The notes below the pieces were generated by a model. That model saw only the letters and a list, made by a program, of their open reading frames with translations. It was not told the DNA's origin and made no database searches. Both the position numbers and the translations under genes were made by a program. This document shows, one piece after another, positions 8,385 to 16,437 of a stretch of 36,168 bases of DNA. Origin of the DNA: an uncultured Verrucomicrobiales bacterium (GTDB taxonomy: Bacteria; Verrucomicrobiota; Verrucomicrobiia; Limisphaerales; Palsa-1400); assembly GCA_903898185.1 (NCBI GenBank), contig CAIUEN010000157.1, positions 1-36,168 of the forward strand. The letters are read 5' to 3'. Position 1 is the stretch's first letter; each line of letters begins with the position of its first letter.

Positions 8385-9437
8385 ATGTCCATTTCGGCAG
8401 AAATCAAGAAATCATTCAGCAATGCTCGGATTCTCGGCAATGGCGATGATCGCGTTACCCTCACAGAATGCGAGTTGTATTGCCTTATGTCTCAGTGCTG
8501 GATCGATCTTGGAATCGTAGAGTCGGTATCGAGACTTCCGTCGCTTCCAAATATGCCTCCAAGCACCGATTATTACCGCATTCCTTTGGCTTGGTTCCAG
8601 ACGCCGCAACCCAATTGTCCGTCAGCTTCTTTGCTTCTGGATTCGCTGGCATACTGTGTGAAACACCAACCCGACTTCCGCTTGTATTTCGAGAACTTGG
8701 CTACACTCCACAAACGGAGGCTCAAGTATCAGCGTATCCTCTCCACTCAACCACGACCAACGATGAATCAAATTGGCCCAAGGAGCTTGCTTGAATTTGG
8801 AGGTGTCGATGACGAGCTGCTCGCGTCATGGCTTATATGGCGGAAGTGGATTTTTGACGTGGACAATCGTGCGGCTCAAGAAACGGGCTACCTTTTCGAA
8901 CCTGTTTTGGCAAGCTGTCTCGGTGGCGAAGCGGTAGGTTCGCGACATTCTCCAGTAAAACGACTTAATGATGGAGTTGCTCGCACTGATGAAGGGCGGC
9001 AGATTGACTGCTACGATGGGGAAAACCAACTCGCTTACGAATTCAAACTTCGAGTAACGATTGCGGCAAGCGGGCAAGGGCGGTTCGCAGAAGAACTCTC
9101 ATTTCCGGTTGAATGTCGGGCATCTGGACTTACCCCCGTTCTAATTGTTTTGGACCCTACCCCCTCTGCTCGGTTGACCGATTTAATTCGCGCATTCGAA
9201 GCAAATGGTGGGAAACATTACGTTGGTTCAGACGCTTGGGCACACATGGAAGCAAAAGCGGGTGAAATAATGGCGGTTTTTTTGGAGAAGTACATTAAGC
9301 CGCCGCTGGTTGAGATGGCTAAGTATGAGGATACTTTACCGCAAACACTCGAAATCGCTTGTACCAGCGAAGCTATGACTATTAAAGGAGCAAAGGCAAT
9401 TCTCCGAATTCCTCGACGTCAACCCCATCTCGGGTAG
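8385..9437 (+). CDS. type II restriction endonuclease (PD-(D/E)XK type, possibly ApaLI-like)
   Basis: This is the nuclease partner of the upstream cytosine methyltransferase. The 350-residue protein has a candidate catalytic core in its C-terminal half: D in RQIDCYDGENQ (about 208), followed after about 11 residues by E-F-K in YEFKLRVT. This fits the D...ExK pattern of PD-(D/E)XK nucleases. The following text, TIAASGQGRFAEELSFP and PVLIVLDPTPSARLTDL, resembles from memory the ApaLI-like family (GTGCAC), but this needs a profile search. The gene is 19 bp from the methyltransferase and ends just before a repeat element. Base composition is a little more AT-rich than in neighbouring housekeeping genes, as expected for a transferable cassette. 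Confidence 0.85.
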   Translation: MSISAEIKKSFSNARILGNGDDRVTLTECELYCLMSQCWIDLGIVESVSRLPSLPNMPPSTDYYRIPLAWFQTPQPNCPSASLLLDSLAYCVKHQPDFRLYFENLATLHKRRLKYQRILSTQPRPTMNQIGPRSLLEFGGVDDELLASWLIWRKWIFDVDNRAAQETGYLFEPVLASCLGGEAVGSRHSPVKRLNDGVARTDEGRQIDCYDGENQLAYEFKLRVTIAASGQGRFAEELSFPVECRASGLTPVLIVLDPTPSARLTDLIRAFEANGGKHYVGSDAWAHMEAKAGEIMAVFLEKYIKPPLVEMAKYEDTLPQTLEIACTSEAMTIKGAKAILRIPRRQPHLG

Positions 9438-9440
9438 TCG

Positions 9441-9611
9441 CAGCAATTCTCATTTTGAGCAAGGAATGGGAAAAATGCTGATCTGCCTGCGCAGAAAGTT
9501 TTCGACTCCCTGCGGAGTCAGAGGCACCGCAACAGTCAGCACAATAATCACTGCGCTTCGATAACGAGGTGCTGTCAGACCAGAGGTCTGCCTCGCATAA
9601 TGAGAATGCTG
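9441..9611 (-). repeat. inverted, enlarged copy of the dispersed repeat
   Basis: This is a full-length copy in reverse orientation with terminal inverted repeats CAGCAATTCTCATTTTG (9441-9457) and CATAATGAGAATGCTG (9596-9611). Compared with 20977-21107 it carries an extra segment of about 45 bp. That segment includes a 22-bp block (9532-9553, beginning ACAGTCAGCAC) that recurs exactly at 30187-30208. The copy starts 3 bp after the nuclease stop codon and ends 18 bp before the stop of the converging E2 gene. Confidence 0.85.
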
Positions 9612-9629
9612 ATTGGCACCGCAACGTGG

Positions 9630-10835
9630 TCATAACTTTTCCGGCGTCTGCAAAAGCGTTGCGACTCGCGCCAAGACTCGGGCGGCGCCGCCACCGTCCA
9701 TGACGCGGTGATCAAAGCTTAACGTCAAATCTGCCTGCATGATTGGCACAAACTGGCCTTTTTCGACGCTCCAATGAGGCACGCGACGACTCGATCCCAT
9801 GCCGACCACCAGCGTCTGTTCAGGTAACGGAATAGGGGTGGCCCAAGTCAGACCGAAATTGCCAAAATAGCTTACGGTGGCAATCGACCCGCCTGTGGCA
9901 TCGTTGGGCAGTCGGCGTTCACGGGCCAGTTCCACTAATTCGTCGTAAGGGCCAATCAACTCGCTTAAGGCGCGTTTGTCAGCATTGCGCAAGACGGGCA
10001 CCAACACGCCTTCTTCGGCTTCAACGGCGAAACCGAGATCAATTGCAGGGGGCAAAACAATTTTATTGCCCACCAAGCGTCCAGCGGGGGCGCTGTTTTC
10101 GGCCAATGTGAGGGCCAAAGCTCGCAAGACATAGAGAGACGGCCCCGCCTTGGGCCGACTGACTTTGCGATGCGCAATCATGGCATCGACGTTCACGGGC
10201 CGTCCCACTGTGGCCAGAGGACGCGTCCAACTGCGGCGCATCGCGTCGGCTACTGCGACGCGCATTGTGGAAGCGTCGTGCAACTCATGTTTTTCGAGGT
10301 TCGCAATGAATTTTTCGAAATCCTGGATGGTAACTCTTCCGGCAGCGCCGCTTCCGGCAATGCCAGCCAGATCGGCGGCGTGCAGTCCCAGTTCATGCAT
10401 TCGCGCCTTCATGCGCGGAGACATATAGCTTGCGCCTGCCGCGTAAGCCGGCACCGGCAGTCCGCGAACGGTCGGTTCGACCGACGGCTGACGCTCGGTT
10501 TCCATGAACTTCGCGCCGTTTTCAGCAGCCTGATCGGAATTGAGTTCAGCGCTCGGAGGCTGCTGACCAAGCCCCAATCGTTCCGCCTCTTCGGCGCTGA
10601 CTTCGATGTACGCCAAGATGGCCCCAACGGGATAACTCTCGTTGAGTTTGGCAATCAGTTTCGTGACCCGTCCAGGCCCCGGCGACGAGACATTCATCGT
10701 CGCCTTGTTGGTCTCTACCTCAATGACATCCTGGTCCATGGCCACCTCGTCGCCAATCTTGATCAAGAAATTGACGATCCTGGCCTCGGCGATCGACTCG
10801 CCCAGTTGCGGCATAATGATGGGAACTTGCTGCAT
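9630..10835 (-). CDS. dihydrolipoamide acyltransferase (E2) of a 2-oxo acid dehydrogenase complex
   Basis: E2 moves the acyl group from lipoamide to CoA and forms the core of the complex. The 401-residue product has an N-terminal lipoyl domain (lipoylated Lys44 in EVETNKATMNV), a linker, a peripheral-subunit-binding domain (MSPRMKARMHELGL...GRVTIQDFEKF, about 140-180) and a catalytic domain ending in SFDHRVMDGG (His376, Asp380). ATG 10835 is chosen because it gives the standard MQQVPIIMPQLGESIAEA lipoyl start, has GAGG about 10 bp upstream and begins 5 bp after the E1-beta stop. A longer frame to 10907 would add an implausible Cys/His-rich extension. It is the last gene of the four-gene minus-strand operon; no E3 gene follows. 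Confidence 0.93.
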   Translation of the reverse strand: MQQVPIIMPQLGESIAEARIVNFLIKIGDEVAMDQDVIEVETNKATMNVSSPGPGRVTKLIAKLNESYPVGAILAYIEVSAEEAERLGLGQQPPSAELNSDQAAENGAKFMETERQPSVEPTVRGLPVPAYAAGASYMSPRMKARMHELGLHAADLAGIAGSGAAGRVTIQDFEKFIANLEKHELHDASTMRVAVADAMRRSWTRPLATVGRPVNVDAMIAHRKVSRPKAGPSLYVLRALALTLAENSAPAGRLVGNKIVLPPAIDLGFAVEAEEGVLVPVLRNADKRALSELIGPYDELVELARERRLPNDATGGSIATVSYFGNFGLTWATPIPLPEQTLVVGMGSSRRVPHWSVEKGQFVPIMQADLTLSFDHRVMDGGGAARVLARVATLLQTPEKL

Positions 10836-10840
10836 AGTAG

Positions 10841-11806
10841 CTAAAGCCTCAAAAGATTTCGGACTGCCATGGCAATGCTGCGGGCAGTGGGCCTGTGCAT
10901 CAGCCAAAGATTGGGATGGAATGGAATGGGCGTATCCTTGGCGTTGAGCCGCTGTGGCGGCGCGTCCAGCAGATTAAACCCTTCGGTCGCAACCCGCGCG
11001 ATCACCTCCGCCGTCACGCCTCCCCACGGCCACGATTCGCCAACGCACAGCAAACGGCCAGTCCGGGCGACCGAAGCCATGATTGTGTCGGTGTCCAACG
11101 GCTTGATGGTGCGCAGATCGACCACTTCGATCTCAATTCCTTCCGTGGACAATTCCTCCGCAACGGCAAGGGCTTCGTGTACCATTGCGCTGTAAGCGAC
11201 AATCGTCACGTCGCGTCCGGCTCGCGAGATGCGCGCCTTGCCCGCTGGCATGGCTTCAGTGGGCAATTTCTCCGCCTTGAGATGGTAATAGAGATACTTG
11301 TGCTCGCAGAAAATCACCGGGTCGTCGATGGCCACCGCCTCAAGAAGCATGCTGTAGGCGTCTTCGACCGTTGCGGGCGTCATCACCACCAAGCCTGGGT
11401 AGTGCGCGTAAATCGCTTCCATGCTCTGACTGTGAAATGCGCCGCTGCCAGAGGTGCCGCCTGAAGGAAGGCGGATGGTGATCGGGCATGGCAACTGGGT
11501 TCGCCAAAAAAGTGTCGCAGCGTGATTGACGATCTGGTTGAAGCCGGGGGTCGAAAAATCAGCAAACTGCATCTCGATGATCGGCCTCATGCCTTCAAGA
11601 GCGCTGCCGATAGCCGAGCCAATGATGGCGTCCTCGCTGATAGGCGCGTCAATGACGCGATCGGGGAACTCCAGCGCCAGATTCTTGGTCGCCTTGAATG
11701 CGCCGCCAAACGCGCCGACGTCCTGCCCGTATATGAAGACTCGAGGATCGTCGGCCAAGGCTTTGGCTTGCGCCTCGCGAATTGCTTCAAGGTAAGTGAT
11801 GCTCAT
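10841..11806 (-). CDS. 2-oxo acid dehydrogenase E1 component, beta subunit
   Basis: With the alpha subunit it decarboxylates a 2-oxo acid using thiamine diphosphate. The 321-residue sequence is a transketolase-like beta chain: the start MSITYLEAIREAQAKALADD, EDVG-equivalent YGQDVGAFGGAFKATK, SEDAIIGSAIGSALEGMRPI, the central LPSGGTSGSGAFHSQSMEAI and the C-terminal CVGESWPWGGVTAEV. Ten codon-level neighbours keep the usual order alpha-beta-E2, with 9 bp to the alpha gene and 5 bp to E2. The sequence alone does not decide between pyruvate, acetoin and branched-chain acids; the lack of a local E3 gene and the adjacent PocR/AraC regulator make a catabolic, inducible role attractive. Confidence 0.92.
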   Translation of the reverse strand: MSITYLEAIREAQAKALADDPRVFIYGQDVGAFGGAFKATKNLALEFPDRVIDAPISEDAIIGSAIGSALEGMRPIIEMQFADFSTPGFNQIVNHAATLFWRTQLPCPITIRLPSGGTSGSGAFHSQSMEAIYAHYPGLVVMTPATVEDAYSMLLEAVAIDDPVIFCEHKYLYYHLKAEKLPTEAMPAGKARISRAGRDVTIVAYSAMVHEALAVAEELSTEGIEIEVVDLRTIKPLDTDTIMASVARTGRLLCVGESWPWGGVTAEVIARVATEGFNLLDAPPQRLNAKDTPIPFHPNLWLMHRPTARSIAMAVRNLLRL

Positions 11807-11815
11807 GCCAATGCG

Positions 11816-12850
11816 CTATAGACTCTGGGAACCCTCGCTGAGATGCCGCGTCGAAAGCGCGCTCCAATCTTCTTTGTAAGGATCGGGACCGGGTTCATGC
11901 TGAACGGCGGCAACGACTTCCTCAACCTTGCGCACCGCATCCTTGCGCCAACTCTTGATTATCTTGGCGTCCGCCCAGCCTTGCTCAGTGAGAAAACTCT
12001 CGGCCAACACTAGACAATCGCGGCCCAAGGCTGAATTCCTTAATTCGGGATCAATATAATGCGCGTCATCGTGTTCGCCATGACCACAAAGGCGCAGCAG
12101 CGTCGCAACGACCAATTGCGGTCCCTGCCCCTGCCGAGCCGCCGCCACCGCCGCGCTTATCGTTTCAAGGCATGCCTTCAGATCTGTGCCATCCATGGAA
12201 TGGCCGGCGACTCCGTAACCCACTGCCTTGTCCACCAAGTGGCGACAGGCAAACTGTCGGCTGTTTGGCGTTGAATAGGCAAATTGATTATTGGTCACGA
12301 CCAGCACCAGTGGGAGTTTCTCGACGGCCGCTTGATTCAGAGCTTCATGAAACGCGCCGGTGGAGGTCGCGCCATCGCCAAGACTTACGGCTCCGACGGT
12401 ATTTTGAATCTTCTTGAATCGCCGTCCGATCAACATGCCGTTGACCACCGAAATCATCGCTCCCAGATGGCTGATCATCGGCAGCAAACCTTCAGCAGGC
12501 CGCCCGCGATGAACATTGCCTTCGCGCCCGCGCATCGGTCCCAAGGCCGACCCCATATAGGTGCGCACAGCATCGATAATGGGTTCGCCAAACGCCAAAC
12601 GCCCCGCTCCATCGCGGATCAGGGGAGAAAAGATATCTCCTTTGAGCAAGGACATTCCTGTTGCGGCGCTGACAGCCTCCTGGCCTTTGCCAAGAAAGAC
12701 GCCGCCGTGGATCTTGCCACCGCGATACAAGCTTGCCATCTTCTCATCGAGAACACGCGACTGCAGCATGAAACGAAATGCTTTCATGCATTGCTCGCGA
12801 AAACTGGAAATGGCATCGGGTATAGCCCGTGTGTCCATTATTTGAATCAT
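11816..12850 (-). CDS. 2-oxo acid dehydrogenase E1 component, alpha subunit
   Basis: This is the thiamine diphosphate-binding half of E1. Of 344 residues, the TPP motif runs from GDG at 158-160 (LGDGATSTGAFHEA) to NN at 187-188 (VVTNNQFAYSTP). The substrate-side segment IRDGAGRLAFGEP and the phosphorylation-loop-like GPMRGREGNVHRG are present. ATG 12850 directly abuts the GGGGGAG Shine-Dalgarno-like run; ATG 12838 (MDTRAIPDA) would have 12 bp of spacing, so the start is uncertain by four codons. The regulator gene ends 10 bp upstream on the same strand, and E1-beta starts 9 bp downstream. Confidence 0.92.
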   Translation of the reverse strand: MIQIMDTRAIPDAISSFREQCMKAFRFMLQSRVLDEKMASLYRGGKIHGGVFLGKGQEAVSAATGMSLLKGDIFSPLIRDGAGRLAFGEPIIDAVRTYMGSALGPMRGREGNVHRGRPAEGLLPMISHLGAMISVVNGMLIGRRFKKIQNTVGAVSLGDGATSTGAFHEALNQAAVEKLPLVLVVTNNQFAYSTPNSRQFACRHLVDKAVGYGVAGHSMDGTDLKACLETISAAVAAARQGQGPQLVVATLLRLCGHGEHDDAHYIDPELRNSALGRDCLVLAESFLTEQGWADAKIIKSWRKDAVRKVEEVVAAVQHEPGPDPYKEDWSALSTRHLSEGSQSL

Positions 12851-12860
12851 CTCCCCCTAT

Positions 12861-13826
12861 TTATGAAGGGTTTGTGTTCTTCGCGCAAACCGTTTCTTTG
12901 CGCGTAAACAACTGCATGCGGTAATGGCTGGGCGATTGGCCGCTGACTTTTTTGAAGACTCGATTAAAGTGGGTCAGAGATTGGAATCCCACTTCGTAAG
13001 CGATTTCGCTGACGCGCAAATTGGGGTTCAACAGCAGGTTCTTCGCTTTCTCAATCCGCACCCGCGAAACGTAATCGGTGAAGGTTAGTCCAGTGGCTTT
13101 GCGGAATATCTTGCAGAAATGAAAAGTGCTCGTATTCACGGCGTTGGCCACCTGCCCCAACGAAAGATCTTCCGTCTGACGTTCCTCGATGTACACCTTC
13201 GCGCGCTGTATGACTGGAGGTTCGGCATTCTGCTGCCGCACCAAGACCTGGTTGCAGACCATCGCAATATGGTCGGCAAAAACCGTCAAGAGCCCTACAA
13301 TCGCATCATACTGCCTGGGGGAGACCACCTTGGTCGCAAAAAAAAGATTTTTCAGTTGATCGACATTCAACCGAACGTCGAGTTGCGTCATTTTATTGAT
13401 AAACTGCTCAAACTCAAGTTCGCCCGGAGGTTTGCGCAGAACCTGTCCCATCTCAAGATAGCCGATCAGGCGTTCCCCCAATCGAACCGGCACCGCTGTT
13501 ACCGCAAGTCCCATGATACACTCCGCCGTGTATGGCTCAGAACGGGCATGTTCCGAAAGTTCCTGTTGCACTTCAAGACAACAGGCGCAGGTCCGGCTTT
13601 CCCCGGCTATGGCAGCGCAAAACGGATTTTCATTGCTCTTGCCATGAAGCGGCAGTTGCCACGACTCGACAGGACGCAGCGAAATGGGCAGACCTGTGGC
13701 TTCAGCGAACGACCGTTCGTAATCCTGGTAAATTTTGGAACTGGCAATTGAATCAATCAGATTCTTGCTGTCTTTGCGGCTGATGGCTGCCTTGTCAGGA
13801 GGTTGCTGCGCAAAATTTGTTCGCAT
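12861..13826 (-). CDS. AraC-family regulator with PocR sensory domain
   Basis: The 321-residue protein has an N-terminal PocR-like ligand-binding domain, about 25-190. It is recognisable from DSIASSKIYQDYERSFAEAT, the cysteine-containing segment FCAAIAGESRTCACCLEVQ and the VPVRLGERLIGYLEMGQVL strand. The C-terminal double helix-turn-helix follows, about 210-310 (VNTSTFHFCKIFRKATGLTF and VGFQSLTHFNRVFKKVSGQS). PocR-type domains are known to sense small metabolites such as diols or to bind through clustered cysteines. It is the first gene of the run regulator/E1-alpha/E1-beta/E2 and lies 10 bp before E1-alpha, so it probably controls that operon, including itself. No binding site was identified. 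Confidence 0.88.
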   Translation of the reverse strand: MRTNFAQQPPDKAAISRKDSKNLIDSIASSKIYQDYERSFAEATGLPISLRPVESWQLPLHGKSNENPFCAAIAGESRTCACCLEVQQELSEHARSEPYTAECIMGLAVTAVPVRLGERLIGYLEMGQVLRKPPGELEFEQFINKMTQLDVRLNVDQLKNLFFATKVVSPRQYDAIVGLLTVFADHIAMVCNQVLVRQQNAEPPVIQRAKVYIEERQTEDLSLGQVANAVNTSTFHFCKIFRKATGLTFTDYVSRVRIEKAKNLLLNPNLRVSEIAYEVGFQSLTHFNRVFKKVSGQSPSHYRMQLFTRKETVCAKNTNPS

Positions 13827-13841
13827 AAACGCAAATTACTG

Positions 13842-14051
13842 CTAATCGAAGAATACGACAAGAAAGATCGGCTTCTTTTTTGTATTTAGCTCACTGAACA
13901 CCTCGGCTTTAAGTCCGGTCGCCAATTCGATCTGCTGATAAATGCGGGAAAGGCTGTTGAGTGGCAGATATTCGCAACTGACATGGGTGTCGGGTGAACT
14001 GCTGAAAACCAGGCTCAAAGCCAGGTTCTGGGATTTCGGCGCAATGGTCAG
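13842..14051 (-). CDS. possible 69-residue protein or C-terminal remnant upstream of the regulator
   Basis: A minus-strand frame with protein-like composition ends at TAG 13842-13844. It reads SQNLALSLVFSSSPDTHVSC, then EYLPLNSLSRIYQQIELATG, then LKAEVFSELNTKKKPIFLVV and FFD. It has no ATG or GTG; CTG 14051 or a TTG further in would be needed, and a stop lies upstream at about 14073. It ends 15 bp before the regulator start. Either it is a short gene with a rare start, or the surviving tail of a gene whose 5' part was lost when the riboswitch region moved in. The family is not recognised. Confidence 0.3.
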   Translation of the reverse strand: MTIAPKSQNLALSLVFSSSPDTHVSCEYLPLNSLSRIYQQIELATGLKAEVFSELNTKKKPIFLVVFFD

Positions 14052-14169
14052 GGACGCTACCCGGCTCCCACATCACCCCCAAAAAATGGATTTTTCCTTG
14101 CCAGATAGAGCAAAATGTTTCTCACTTAGGGCGTTCTTTGAAAGTCGATGGATGGCTCTGCCATCCAAA

Positions 14170-14312
14170 ACATAGCCAGGTGCTGGAAACCTTGTGTGAA
14201 TCGAGGACGGATGCGCCACTGTTACGGGTTACAAGCTCCCGATGCCACTGGTCGTTTTAACGACTGGGAAGGTGGGAGTAAGGTTTGAAGCCCGAAGTCA
14301 GGATATCAGCCA
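14170..14312 (+). promoter_or_regulatory. cobalamin (B12) riboswitch aptamer
   Basis: The conserved parts appear in order: AGCCAGGTGC at 14174; GTGTGAATCgAGGACGGatG followed by CGCCACTGT (the B12-box-like core, about 14195-14222); GGG and a variable hairpin arm (CCAGTCGT-type pairing across CACTGGTCGTTTTAACGACTG); and GAAGCCCGAAGTCAGGATAT with CAGCC at the 3' side. This matches the consensus core and 3' B12 box of cobalamin riboswitches. It binds adenosyl- or another cobalamin in the nascent RNA. A terminator follows immediately, so ligand binding is expected to switch off the downstream plus-strand genes. Boundaries are approximate. Confidence 0.92.
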
Positions 14313-14345
14313 GGTTATGCTCGTCAGGCCGATAACCAGTTTTTT
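14313..14345 (+). terminator. intrinsic terminator of the cobalamin riboswitch
   Basis: GGTTAT (14313-14318) pairs with ATAACC (14332-14337), followed by AG and six T (14340-14345). It abuts the aptamer, as expected for a transcription-attenuating expression platform. Between it and the next gene (14346-14540) lie further small hairpins (CTTCTC...GAGAAG, GGTGAA...TTCACC) without T-runs and no gene. Confidence 0.82.
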
Positions 14346-14540
14346 CTGATCCGGCCACTTCTCCGTTTATGAGAAGGATGAGGCCAGCCCCTCAAAACTG
14401 TTTTTTGTGGGAGTCTCTGAATGCCTTCATTCTCCGTCTTGCGGAGGTGAAGTCTTTTCTGATTTCACCCCCGCTCTGGTCTCTCAACATAAGATTCTGT
14501 TCTGCTGACGTGGGACAACTTTGAAAGATCAGTTTGAAAT

Positions 14541-15509
14541 ATGAGGACATTTGTATTGGGGCTGGCTGCGGCCAGTTTGTTTACGCTCTCGACTCTCGGT
14601 GCCACACCTTCGGTTGAGATTTCGAATTCGTTTGCCATCGATCCAGCCCAACAAGGCTGGAAAACCTTCGGTAACAGCAATCTCTTCAATTGGAATTCGA
14701 CCAATAGTTGCTTGGATGTAACTTGGGATTCGTCCAAGTCGAATAGCTATTTTTATCTTCCCATAGGCACGGTTTTGACCCGGAAAGATGATTTTGCGAT
14801 GGAGTTTGATCTGACGATCAATGATCTGGTCGGCAGTTTTGAACTGGCGTTCGGTTTCTTGAACCTAGGCGATGCTACTGTACCTGGATTTCTTCGTGGA
14901 ACGGGTTCAGGTCCAATAAACCTGGTAGAAGTCGATTATTTTCCTCCAAGCGATTCATGGCCTGGCGGCATAGCGCCGACGCTTGCGGCGACTAATCTTT
15001 GGCGTACAGACTTCATTTCGTCGATGACGAACGGATGGCAAGATTACACGTTGCCTCTGGGTTCTCCGCTTCATGTGGTTCTGAGCTACACCGGCGCGAC
15101 ATCGACTGCTGTCACCACCGTTTTTGTCAACAGCAACCCGGTTGTTTCAATACCACCATTAACCATTGACACAAAATTTACGGATTTCCGATGCGATGCT
15201 TTTGCAATCGAATGCTACAATGACAGCCCGTATGGCGGCAGCTTGCTGGCCCACGGTTCGGTCCGCAATGTGAAACTGACCGTGCCCGTTCGTTTAGACA
15301 TCAAAGGCCAGTTGCAACCCGCTGGTTGGACGGTTACATTTGATAGCTTGGTTGATTGGAATTATGTGCTGCAGCGCAGTTCTGATCTGGTGACTTGGAT
15401 CGATGTTCCTACTACCATTGAAAGGACGGGAGCTACTTGCACGCTCCAAGATCACGATGCTCCGACCAGTGCTCGGTTTTACCGGGTGCGTGCTCAACGG
15501 CCCAACTGA
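14541..15509 (+). CDS. secreted protein of unknown function under the B12 riboswitch
   Basis: The 322-residue protein starts with a signal peptide ([20 protein letters not shown], cleavage near ATPS), so it is exported. The middle (about 30-240) alternates short beta strands and looks like a concanavalin/LamG-type sandwich ([20 protein letters not shown]). The end (about 255-320) is a separate domain, [20 protein letters not shown] then TWIDVP...FYRVRAQ, a motif common at the C-terminus of secreted verrucomicrobial proteins. It is the first gene after the riboswitch, 195 bp from the terminator. A role in cobalamin or corrinoid capture is suggested by the regulation only; nothing in the protein shows it. 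Confidence 0.8.
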   Translation: MRTFVLGLAAASLFTLSTLGATPSVEISNSFAIDPAQQGWKTFGNSNLFNWNSTNSCLDVTWDSSKSNSYFYLPIGTVLTRKDDFAMEFDLTINDLVGSFELAFGFLNLGDATVPGFLRGTGSGPINLVEVDYFPPSDSWPGGIAPTLAATNLWRTDFISSMTNGWQDYTLPLGSPLHVVLSYTGATSTAVTTVFVNSNPVVSIPPLTIDTKFTDFRCDAFAIECYNDSPYGGSLLAHGSVRNVKLTVPVRLDIKGQLQPAGWTVTFDSLVDWNYVLQRSSDLVTWIDVPTTIERTGATCTLQDHDAPTSARFYRVRAQRPN

Positions 15510-15528
15510 AAGGCGCTTTAGAGTCGCT

Positions 15529-16323
15529 TTGAAATCTTCTACTGAATATTGGACGGTTTCGCCTACCTCCAAAAACGAGAATTGCTGGCGGAAGACGTTG
15601 CGGAATTCGTCGGATGGTCTTGGCTTTACCCTGATCGAATTGCTGGTGGTGATTGCGATTATCGCAATCCTGGCTGCGATGCTGCTGCCGAGCCTGGCGA
15701 AGGCAAAATCGACCGCGCAATCGGCCAAGTGCATCAATAACCTCCGTCAACTTGGCATTGCGACGCAATTGTATTGGGATGACAACCGGGGTATTGCATT
15801 CCCTTGGGTGACCACGTCGGACGCAAACGGTGCCACCTACTGGTTTGGCTGGATTGCGAGCGGAACTGAAGGTTCGCGTGATTTCGATGTGAAGGCTGGC
15901 GCGCTTTATCCCTACCTGATGGGACGCGGGGTGGAGCTTTGCCCTGCATTTGATTACGGCAATTCCAAGCTCAAGCTTAAAGCCAAAGGAACCACCTATG
16001 GCTATGGTTACAACCGCTACCTCTCGGGGATCAATTTAAACTGTATTCTGCGCCCGGTTAACACGGCGCTTTTTGCGGACGCCGCGCAGGTGAACACGTT
16101 CCAAGCGCCTGCGTCGCCGAGCAACCCTATGCTGGAAGAATGGTATTACGTGGATGTCAGCCCAGGGATTCCCAACGGCCATTTCCGTCATCGTCAAAAG
16201 GCCAACGTCATCTTTTGCGACAGCCACGTTGGTTTTGAAAAAATGGTGACTAACAGCCTTGATCAGCATCTCCCCAGCCAAATGGTCGGACAACTGCGAC
16301 CAGAGATACTGAGGATACAGTAG
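15529..16323 (+). CDS. prepilin-type (type II secretion/pilin-like) secreted protein
   Basis: The class III signal is clear: a leader ending in Gly, then [18 protein letters not shown] with Glu5, the target of the prepilin peptidase, followed by [20 protein letters not shown]. The rest is a pseudopilin-like globular domain ending with [14 protein letters not shown], typical of the large verrucomicrobial/planctomycete family (DUF1559-like relatives). The start is uncertain. ATG 15403 would overlap the upstream gene by 107 bp; TTG 15529 gives a 33-residue leader; TTG 15598 gives a short leader (MRNSSDGLG) with GGCGGAAG in front. It starts about 20 bp after the upstream gene, so both probably answer to the riboswitch. 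Confidence 0.82.
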   Translation: MKSSTEYWTVSPTSKNENCWRKTLRNSSDGLGFTLIELLVVIAIIAILAAMLLPSLAKAKSTAQSAKCINNLRQLGIATQLYWDDNRGIAFPWVTTSDANGATYWFGWIASGTEGSRDFDVKAGALYPYLMGRGVELCPAFDYGNSKLKLKAKGTTYGYGYNRYLSGINLNCILRPVNTALFADAAQVNTFQAPASPSNPMLEEWYYVDVSPGIPNGHFRHRQKANVIFCDSHVGFEKMVTNSLDQHLPSQMVGQLRPEILRIQ

Positions 16324-16324
16324 G

Positions 16325-16433
16325 GGGCAGAGTTTGCTAGTTTTCAGTTTTCAGCAAGAAAATCGAATGCCCTGCCAGGGGCTTATTCCCCGGAGCCTCC
16401 GAGCTGAAAACTGAAAACTAGCAAACTCTGCCC
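16325..16433. repeat. long perfect inverted repeat between converging genes
   Basis: Arms of 31 bp at 16325-16355 and 16403-16433 are perfectly complementary: GGGCAGAGTTTGCTAG... and ...CTAGCAAACTCTGCCC. They contain a 7-bp tandem unit (GAAAACT). The 47-bp centre has its own GC-rich dyad. It fills the space between the prepilin gene and the converging kinase gene, so it probably ends transcription from both sides. A third copy of one arm lies at 31721-31753. Confidence 0.9.
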
Positions 16434-16437
16434 TCCC

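Noticed and set aside
15572-15588. Sequence CAAAAACGAGAATTGCTGG at the start of the prepilin gene resembling the repeat terminus
   Set aside because: The exact match is only 11 bp (GAGAATTGCTG), with no neighbouring module; it may be chance.
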